NCBI GenBank assembly: GCA_031256095.1
Contig: JAIRRG010000012.1
Location: 1-5,979 of the forward strand
Source: Desulfobulbaceae bacterium
Lineage (GTDB): Bacteria; Desulfobacterota; Desulfobulbia; Desulfobulbales; Desulfocapsaceae
Length of the DNA stretch: 5,979 nt
Direction of reading: 5' to 3'
Shown: piece by piece, positions 1 to 5,979 of the stretch
How the letters are laid out: each line of letters opens with the position of its first letter
How positions within the stretch are numbered: the first letter of the stretch is position 1
Program-made: the position numbers and the translations under genes
Notes under the pieces: generated by a model
The model's database searches: none
The model's input: the letters and a program-made list of their open reading frames with translations, nothing else
What the model was told of the DNA's origin: nothing

Positions 1-545
1 AGTTTGTCAAAACGCAGGTTGAAGAGCCGAGCCAGGGTCTCAATTATCTCCTGGACTTGAGAGAAGGTAATCTGATAGGTCCGTTGCAGGCTATTGAGTT
101 TGATCGAGGAAATAAGGACATGACGAATATCGCCGATGGCGGGTAGGGGCAGATCTTTCAATAACTCGCCGGTTGAGCCGCCGTCGTCGGTAACGCAGAC
201 CACCGAGGTGATACGGGGAAAAATTTCTTTCAGGCCATGGAAAGGATGCTGTGCCCAATTGACAGCGCGGCTGTCGCCGCCAATGATGTTGGACAATCCG
301 CTGCCGCCGCCAAAAACCACCACGCGGGCGTCCTCAACGTCCTTCAGGTCAAGGGCCGAAGCCAGTTCGCCGAACAGCGACCGTACCTCCGGCGAGCAGT
401 TTTCCGGCACGCCATTCAAACGCAGGCTGATGAGTTTTTCCCGCAAATCATTGTGGCGCAGTAGATCAAGGGCGGAAAATGGATGCAGGTTCAAAGCAGT
501 CAGACTTTCCCGCACCGGGCTGCTTTCGTTCTTGCCGCCGGTCAT
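1..545 (-). CDS. CofD/YvcK-like protein, N-terminal part (runs off left edge)
   Basis: Seen: an open frame of 181 codons from an ATG at 545 to the window edge, with no stop. A roughly 70-residue N-terminal extension precedes a glycine-rich loop, VVVFGGGSGLSNIIGG (residues 75-90). Then come VCVTDDGGSTGELLKDLP (116-133) and AIGDIRHVL (136-144). These GGGSGL, DDGGSTG and GDIRH blocks are the hallmark of the CofD/YvcK fold: CofD is the 2-phospho-L-lactate transferase of coenzyme F420 synthesis, and YvcK is a nucleotide-sugar-binding factor of cell-wall and carbon metabolism. The N-terminal extension and the roughly 20-residue insert after GGGSGL, including a PFHGLKE stretch, set it apart from plain YvcK. 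From memory, CofD-related proteins annotated in deltaproteobacteria as 'GAK system' look like this; I could not verify it. The ATG overlaps the kdsB stop (ATGA), so the two are probably translationally coupled. Its substrate cannot be told. The C-terminal part lies outside the window. Confidence 0.85.
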   Translation of the reverse strand, partial: MTGGKNESSPVRESLTALNLHPFSALDLLRHNDLREKLISLRLNGVPENCSPEVRSLFGELASALDLKDVEDARVVVFGGGSGLSNIIGGDSRAVNWAQHPFHGLKEIFPRITSVVCVTDDGGSTGELLKDLPLPAIGDIRHVLISSIKLNSLQRTYQITFSQVQEIIETLARLFNLRFDK

Positions 546-1333
546 GGCCTGTCCGCCCCCGTTTTGGCCAGAAGCTGGGCCTCGATACGGCGGATTTCCT
601 CCTCGGTATCGATTTCGATGGAATCGTATTCGGTCAAAACCACCTGAATTGGATAGCCATGTTCCAGGGCGCGGAGTTGCTCCAACTTTTCCAGGCGCTC
701 CCATTCGCCTTCCGGCAAGGCTACGAAAATATCGAGAAAATCCTTGCGGTAGGCGTAAAAACCCAAGTGTTTGTAGTAGTCGGGCATCGCTTGAGAATCG
801 GGGTCGGGGCCGTGCCCAGGGCGGGCGAACGGAATAGTCGCCCTGGAAAAGTACAGCGCCCTACCCTGCCGGTCGAATACCGTCTTGACATGGTTGGGGT
901 CGCTGATTTCTTCTCGGCGGACAATTTTATAAATGAGGGTGGCCATCGGCAGTGCCGGGTCGGCGAGCAAGGGCCGCGCTACCTGTTCCACCACCTGCGG
1001 CTGAAACGACGGCTGATCGCCCTGGATGTTGACGACGATGTCGCCAGCGGCCAGTCCGAGAATGTTGGCGGCCTCAGCCAGGCGGTCAGAGCCGGAACGG
1101 TGATTGCCCCCGGTCATCACCACTTCACCGCCGAAAGAACGCACCTCGTCGGCAATGCGGCGGTCATCGGTGGCCACTACCACTTTTGATAACGATTGAG
1201 CCAGTCGGGCCCGTTCGACGACGTGGCGGATCATCGGTTTGCCAGCGATCAAGGCCAGGGGTTTCCCCGGAAAACGGCTGGAAGCGTAGCGCGAGGGGAT
1301 GATTCCAACCACCTGTCTTGTTTCCTTTCGCAT
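542..1333 (-). CDS. kdsB: 3-deoxy-manno-octulosonate cytidylyltransferase (CMP-Kdo synthetase)
   Basis: Cytosolic enzyme that joins Kdo to CTP, giving CMP-Kdo and pyrophosphate, and so supplies the activated sugar for the inner core of lipopolysaccharide. The protein has 263 residues, close to the roughly 250 usual for KdsB. The N-terminal nucleotide-binding signature is IIPSRYASSRFPGKPL (residues 11-26). It is followed by VVVATDD (51-57), HRSGSDRLAE (78-87), NIQGDQP (102-108, metal-binding Asp106), LYFSRATIPFAR (160-171), HLGFYAYR (189-196), LEKLEQLRALEHG (214-226) and EIDT (240-243, second metal Asp242). The start is supported by AGG seven bases upstream of the ATG. Residue 107 is Gln where E. 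coli KdsB has Glu (QGDEP). The gene lies 72 bases downstream of ppk and overlaps the CofD-like gene by 4 bases. A relative acting on a modified Kdo (for example an 8-amino sugar) is possible, but the fold and overall class are clear. Confidence 0.95.
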   Translation of the reverse strand: MRKETRQVVGIIPSRYASSRFPGKPLALIAGKPMIRHVVERARLAQSLSKVVVATDDRRIADEVRSFGGEVVMTGGNHRSGSDRLAEAANILGLAAGDIVVNIQGDQPSFQPQVVEQVARPLLADPALPMATLIYKIVRREEISDPNHVKTVFDRQGRALYFSRATIPFARPGHGPDPDSQAMPDYYKHLGFYAYRKDFLDIFVALPEGEWERLEKLEQLRALEHGYPIQVVLTEYDSIEIDTEEEIRRIEAQLLAKTGADRP

Positions 1334-1337
1334 GATT

Positions 1338-1342
1338 ATGCC
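1338..1342 (-). promoter_or_regulatory. Candidate ribosome binding site of kdsB
   Basis: On the minus strand the bases ATAGG end near 1341, with about seven bases (CATAATC) before the kdsB ATG at 1333. This is a modest but well-spaced Shine-Dalgarno. It supports this ATG as the start and shows kdsB can be initiated independently of ppk. Confidence 0.55.
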
Positions 1343-1405
1343 TATCTTATTCAGTAGTGGTGGTTTCTAAACCGGCGCGAAATTGGCAAACAACCGATTG
1401 CTCAC

Positions 1406-3640
<2,235 letters not shown>

Positions 3641-3650
3641 TTGAAAAAAG

Positions 3651-3680
3651 TTGGGTGGATATTAATGCAACAACTATTAT
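3651..3680 (+). promoter_or_regulatory. Candidate sigma70-type promoter for the MBL-fold hydrolase gene
   Basis: TTGGGT (3651-3656) and TATTAT (3675-3680) are 18 bases apart, matching consensus at 3 of 6 and 5 of 6 positions. An alternative -10, TATGAT, lies at 3678-3683 but without a suitable -35. A start near 3687 would give a leader of about 100 bases containing the inverted repeat at 3727-3754. Weak call by eye; if both candidates are real, the divergent promoters overlap. Confidence 0.22.
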
Positions 3681-3687
3681 GATATGA

Positions 3688-3715
3688 ACTATAGCAAGAT
3701 GCCAGAAAAGTACAA
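3688..3715 (-). promoter_or_regulatory. Candidate sigma70-type promoter for ppk
   Basis: On the minus strand TTGTAC (3715-3710) and TATAGT (3693-3688) are separated by 16 bases. The -10 matches consensus at 5 of 6 positions, the -35 at only 3 of 6. The implied transcription start near 3681 would give a leader of about 40 bases before ppk. The region is AT-rich and divergent, so a promoter is expected here, but this match is weak and was found by eye. Confidence 0.3.
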
Positions 3716-3726
3716 TCCAGCATCGG

Positions 3727-3754
3727 CGCTCGTGGCCATCCTCACCCACGAGCG
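3727..3754. repeat. Perfect 9-bp GC-rich inverted repeat in the divergent intergenic region
   Basis: CGCTCGTGG (3727-3735) and CCACGAGCG (3746-3754) are exact inverse complements separated by 10 bases. The second arm ends 35 bases before the ATG of the MBL-fold gene. Neither strand has a T-run after the stem, so it does not look like an intrinsic terminator. It could be an operator for a dimeric regulator, or a hairpin in the leader of the plus-strand mRNA. Which one cannot be decided here. Confidence 0.6.
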
Positions 3755-3776
3755 GGGGAAATATCTCAATATATGT

Positions 3777-3782
3777 GGAGAG
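3777..3782 (+). promoter_or_regulatory. Ribosome binding site that fixes the MBL-fold gene start
   Basis: GGAGAG lies seven bases before the ATG at 3790. An in-frame GTG at 3775 overlaps this Shine-Dalgarno and would have no ribosome binding site of its own, so the ATG is the better start. Confidence 0.75.
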
Positions 3783-3789
3783 TAATACC

Positions 3790-4743
3790 ATGACTGACAG
3801 CATCATCGATTACAAAAACAATATCTTTGCCATCGACGCCCACTACTGGCGTCCGTTGAGGGCGGCCCTCCACTTCATTGTCGAAAATGGCCGCGCCGCC
3901 ATCATTGATGCTGGCAGCAACGATTCCTTGCCCTATGTCTTGAGAGCCCTGAACCAACTCGGCCTGACGCCGGAGGCGGTCGATTATGTGATATTGACCC
4001 ACGTCCACCTTGACCATGCCGGCGGCGCTGGACTGCTCATGCGTCACCTGCCCAACGCCCGCCTAGTCGTGCATCCGCGCGGCGCCCGGCATATGATTGA
4101 TCCAGCTAAACTGGTTGCCGGCGCCACCCTCGTTTATGGCGCTGAGGCCATGCGCCGCCTGTACGGGGAAATCCTGCCAGTGCCGAAAGAACGGCTGATT
4201 GAGGCCCCGCACGAAACCATTATTAACCTCGCCGGGCGTGAGCTGCTTTGCCTTGATACGCCGGGCCACGCCAAACACCATATCACGATCGTTGACCGCC
4301 AAAGCGCCAGCGTTTTTACCGGCGATGTCTTTGGCGTTTCCTACCGTGACCTCGACACAGATGGTCGTCAGTTCGTTTTTCCGACCACTTCGCCGGTACA
4401 ATTTGACCCCGAGGCGGCGCACGCCTCAATCGGCTTGATTTGTTCCTTGGCGCCAAAAGTTGTTTATCAGACCCATTTTAGCGAATTGCGGGATGTTCCG
4501 GCACAGGCGGAACATTTGCGCCGCATGATCGACGCCCATGCCGCCATCGCCCGCCGCGCTGGCAGCCTTGACCCGGCGGAGCGGCTCAAAGGCATTCGCG
4601 CTGATCTTACCCGCCTGCTGTTGGACGAAGCTGGACGCTTCGGCTGCCGGCTGGAACCGGAACAAATACTTGCCGTGTGGAGAACAGACATCAACATGAA
4701 CGCCAAGGGCTTGGCAGTGTGGATCGACAAGCGAAATAGTTGA
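3790..4743 (+). CDS. Metallo-beta-lactamase-fold metal-dependent hydrolase, substrate unknown
   Basis: A 317-residue protein of the MBL superfamily (glyoxalase II / beta-lactamase-like hydrolases), likely cytosolic since no signal peptide is seen. Metal ligands are all present: the THVHLDHAGG motif (residues 70-79) with His71, His73, Asp75 and His76; His160 in DTPGHAKHH (156-164); Asp179 in FTGDVFG (176-182); and a late His229 in YQTHFSE (226-232). This pattern predicts a dinuclear, probably zinc, site. After the core (to about residue 235) there is a mainly helical C-terminal extension of about 80 residues, rich in Ala and Arg (EHLRRMIDAHAAIARRAG, 241-258), that may shape the substrate pocket or dimer. 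It is longer than simple glyoxalase II-like members and lacks any obvious fused domain. It stands alone, divergent from ppk and convergent with the pseudouridine synthase gene. The start is set by GGAGAG seven bases upstream. The reaction cannot be named: thioester, lactone or other ester hydrolysis are all possible. Confidence 0.9.
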   Translation: MTDSIIDYKNNIFAIDAHYWRPLRAALHFIVENGRAAIIDAGSNDSLPYVLRALNQLGLTPEAVDYVILTHVHLDHAGGAGLLMRHLPNARLVVHPRGARHMIDPAKLVAGATLVYGAEAMRRLYGEILPVPKERLIEAPHETIINLAGRELLCLDTPGHAKHHITIVDRQSASVFTGDVFGVSYRDLDTDGRQFVFPTTSPVQFDPEAAHASIGLICSLAPKVVYQTHFSELRDVPAQAEHLRRMIDAHAAIARRAGSLDPAERLKGIRADLTRLLLDEAGRFGCRLEPEQILAVWRTDINMNAKGLAVWIDKRNS

Positions 4744-4761
4744 GGCTGGCAATGGCGGCAC

Positions 4762-4798
4762 AATCAATCGCCACAAAAACCCTCACCAGATTGATTTT
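4762..4798 (+). terminator. Weak candidate terminator after the MBL-fold gene
   Basis: AATCAATC (4762-4769) and GATTGATT (4789-4796) form an exact 8-bp inverted repeat with a 19-base loop, and the second arm runs into TTTT on the plus strand. It sits between two convergent genes, where a terminator is expected. The stem has only two G-C pairs and the loop is long, so it would be weak. It lacks a T-run in the minus direction. Confidence 0.25.
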
Positions 4799-4809
4799 CC
4801 GTATAGTAG

Positions 4810-5697
4810 TCAGGAGATGCTGGCGGCAAACATGGCTGTGAAGGCAGGTGGAATCGGCGTTTCAAAGTGATGCAGCTTGCCGTCGACCGGGTGGCGAAAG
4901 GCCAGCACCTTGGCGTGCAAGGCCAGCCGCTTCAACGGCTTGGTGACAGCGCCGTATTTTTTGTCGCCGGCCACCGGATGCCCCAGCTCTTGCATGTGGA
5001 CGCGAATCTGGTGTTTGCGCCCGGTTTCGAGACGCAATTCAACCAGCGAATAGGCGCGGCTGACGGCCAACCTGCGGAAGTGGGTCACCGCTTCCCTGCC
5101 CTGATGCGGGTTGGCCGATGAATAAACGCGCATTGCAGAGCTTTCTTTAAGATAGGATTTTACCGTGCCGGATTGTTGCGCCAGCTTGCCTTCCACCACT
5201 GCCACATAGAGCCGTTCCTCGATAACATCCAGCCATGAGTCCTGGATGGCCCGTTTCACGTCTTCACTTTTTGCGAACAGCAGCAGCCCTGATGTCTCGC
5301 GGTCAATACGGTGGACGATGAAAATTTTGTTGTCACGATTTGCCTCTTTCACATATTCGCTTAGCATGGCGTAGGCGGTGCGCCGCTTTTCCTTGTCGGT
5401 GGCCACTGTCAACAGGCCGGACGGCTTGTTGACAACGATAAGAAAATCGTCCTCGTGGACGATCGGCAAAGGCGGCAAGCCCTGGCTCCGGATACTGGCC
5501 TGACGTGGGGCTATGATGACGCGCTGGCCGATCTGAAGCGGGTGATCGAATTGGCGGATGGCCAGGCCATCAACCAGGACGCGGTCGGCACTCAGCAGGC
5601 GCAGCAGGTGTTTACGCCCCTCTTGCGGCAACTGGCGGCCGAGAAAAGCCAGCAGTTCATCTGGGCTGGTGACGGCAAAATCGCTTGGTTTTTTCAT
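4810..5697 (-). CDS. RluA-family RNA pseudouridine synthase
   Basis: Converts specific uridines in structured RNA (usually 23S rRNA, sometimes tRNA) to pseudouridine; cytosolic. The protein has 295 residues. An N-terminal S4-like RNA-binding region covers about residues 10-65 (KHLLRLLSADRVLVDG, 29-44). The catalytic domain follows, with VVNKPSGLLTV (88-98), HRIDRETSGLLLFAK (129-143, catalytic Asp132), ERLYVAVVEG (161-170), LETGRKHQIRVHM (223-235), GHPVAGDKKYG (239-249) and LALHAKVLAFRHP (258-270). These are the standard RluA/RluC/RluD motifs in the right order. The start chosen is the ATG at 5697, which has GAGGAG nine bases upstream. An ATG ten codons earlier (5727) has no such site. Which member it is (RluA, RluC or RluD and which uridine) cannot be decided from the motifs. 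It lies 58 bases downstream of the possible glycine-zipper frame and may share its transcript. Confidence 0.93.
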   Translation of the reverse strand: MKKPSDFAVTSPDELLAFLGRQLPQEGRKHLLRLLSADRVLVDGLAIRQFDHPLQIGQRVIIAPRQASIRSQGLPPLPIVHEDDFLIVVNKPSGLLTVATDKEKRRTAYAMLSEYVKEANRDNKIFIVHRIDRETSGLLLFAKSEDVKRAIQDSWLDVIEERLYVAVVEGKLAQQSGTVKSYLKESSAMRVYSSANPHQGREAVTHFRRLAVSRAYSLVELRLETGRKHQIRVHMQELGHPVAGDKKYGAVTKPLKRLALHAKVLAFRHPVDGKLHHFETPIPPAFTAMFAASIS

Positions 5698-5706
5698 GGT
5701 TTTTCG

Positions 5707-5712
5707 CTCCTC
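5707..5712 (-). promoter_or_regulatory. Ribosome binding site that fixes the pseudouridine synthase start
   Basis: GAGGAG on the minus strand lies nine bases before the ATG at 5697. The longer in-frame option starting at 5727 would place this sequence inside the coding region, so the shorter protein is preferred. Confidence 0.75.
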
Positions 5713-5755
5713 GCTGTTAGAGCCCATATTTGTCGGTTATGGCAATGGGGATGGC

Positions 5756-5979
5756 CTACAGGCCGCTACTTGGCCAAGGGAGGCCAGCGATTGCGCCGCT
5801 TACCGCTCGGCCCAGAGGTTCTCGTGGCCACAGAAACGCGCCCCCGGCCGTTCCAAGCAGCGAGCCGGTGACGCTGCCGGTAGCTTATGGCGCTGATGGC
5901 ATCTTCGCTGGGATAATGGTAATTATGGCAAAATAATAAAGCTACCGCCGCCAGAATCAAAAAAAGAAACAATTTGCCG
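5756..5979 (-). pseudogene. Possible frameshifted small glycine-zipper membrane protein (5' end beyond window)
   Basis: Seen on the minus strand: one frame is open from the right edge and encodes a strongly hydrophobic segment (KLFLFLILAAVALLFC) followed by HNYHYPSEDAISAISY, down to about 5880. After that it turns Arg-rich and unconvincing (RQRHRLAAWNGRGR) and stops at 5766. The next frame, from about 5880 to a TAG at 5756-5758, reads GSVTGSLLGTAGGAF, then LWPREPLGR, then AVSGAIAGL. These are two GxxxG-bearing hydrophobic segments typical of glycine-zipper membrane proteins. That second frame has a TAA at 5885-5887 and no start codon. Dropping one C near 5880 would join the two into a plausible small anchored glycine-zipper protein. 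Inference: a one-base insertion from mutation or sequencing error. The alternative is that neither frame is a gene. The start lies outside the window. The LLFC at the end of the hydrophobic segment is not a good lipobox. Confidence 0.35.

Noticed and set aside
136..1189. Overlapping plus-strand open frames of 233 and 236 codons
   Set aside because: They are antisense to the CofD-like gene and kdsB, whose family motifs are unambiguous on the minus strand.
1334..1405. Intrinsic terminator between ppk and kdsB
   Set aside because: The only pairings seen are GGTT-TAGA-AACC and an imperfect AATCGG/CCAATT stem, both short and without a T-run.
3694..3709. TGGCAT...TTGC on the minus strand as a sigma54 promoter
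   Set aside because: The two elements are only one base apart instead of the required five, so the -24/-12 spacing is wrong.
3775..3789. GTG at 3775 as the start of the MBL-fold gene
   Set aside because: It overlaps the strong GGAGAG site that serves the ATG at 3790 and has no ribosome binding site of its own.
5753..5764. Palindrome GGCCTGTAGGCC overlapping the stop of the glycine-zipper frame
   Set aside because: It is a 4-5 bp stem with no following T-run, too short to be called a terminator or an operator.
5766..5972. A complete 68-residue minus-strand protein starting at TTG 5972
   Set aside because: The frame is open beyond the window edge, the TTG has no ribosome binding site, and its second half is Arg-rich and shadow-like. 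The split-frame reading is more convincing.

Overview
The window reads as an ordinary stretch of a Gram-negative, probably deltaproteobacterial (Desulfobacterota-like) chromosome. The Gram-negative call rests on kdsB, which serves lipopolysaccharide synthesis. The deltaproteobacterial guess is weaker: it rests on the pairing of kdsB with a CofD/YvcK-like gene and on the general look of the proteins. No mobile element, tRNA, rRNA or CRISPR array was found, and coding density is high, with no gene-free stretch over 150 bases.

Left part (1-3640, all on the minus strand): ppk (polyphosphate kinase 1) is followed after 72 bases by kdsB (CMP-Kdo synthetase). kdsB overlaps by 4 bases (ATGA) a CofD/YvcK-like gene that runs off the left edge. 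The last two are almost certainly translationally coupled. ppk may head the same transcript, since no convincing terminator lies in the 72-base gap.

Middle (3641-3789): a 149-base divergent intergenic region, AT-rich on the ppk side. It holds weak candidate promoters for both directions that overlap each other. It also holds a perfect 9-bp GC-rich inverted repeat just upstream of the plus-strand gene. That gene (3790-4743) encodes a metallo-beta-lactamase-fold hydrolase with a complete set of metal ligands but no assignable substrate. A strong Shine-Dalgarno places its start at the ATG, not at an upstream in-frame GTG.

Right part (4744-5979): a short convergent gap with a weak inverted repeat, then a minus-strand RluA-family pseudouridine synthase with an S4-like N-terminus and intact catalytic Asp. 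Upstream of it, the last 220 bases hold what looks like the end of a small membrane protein. A hydrophobic N-terminal segment lies in one frame, and a glycine-zipper (GxxxG) segment lies in the next frame with no start of its own. This suggests a frameshifted or misassembled gene.

No clearly new multi-gene system is visible. The points most worth following are the kdsB/CofD-like couple with an E-to-Q change in the KdsB signature, the inverted repeat upstream of the hydrolase, and the split glycine-zipper ORF.
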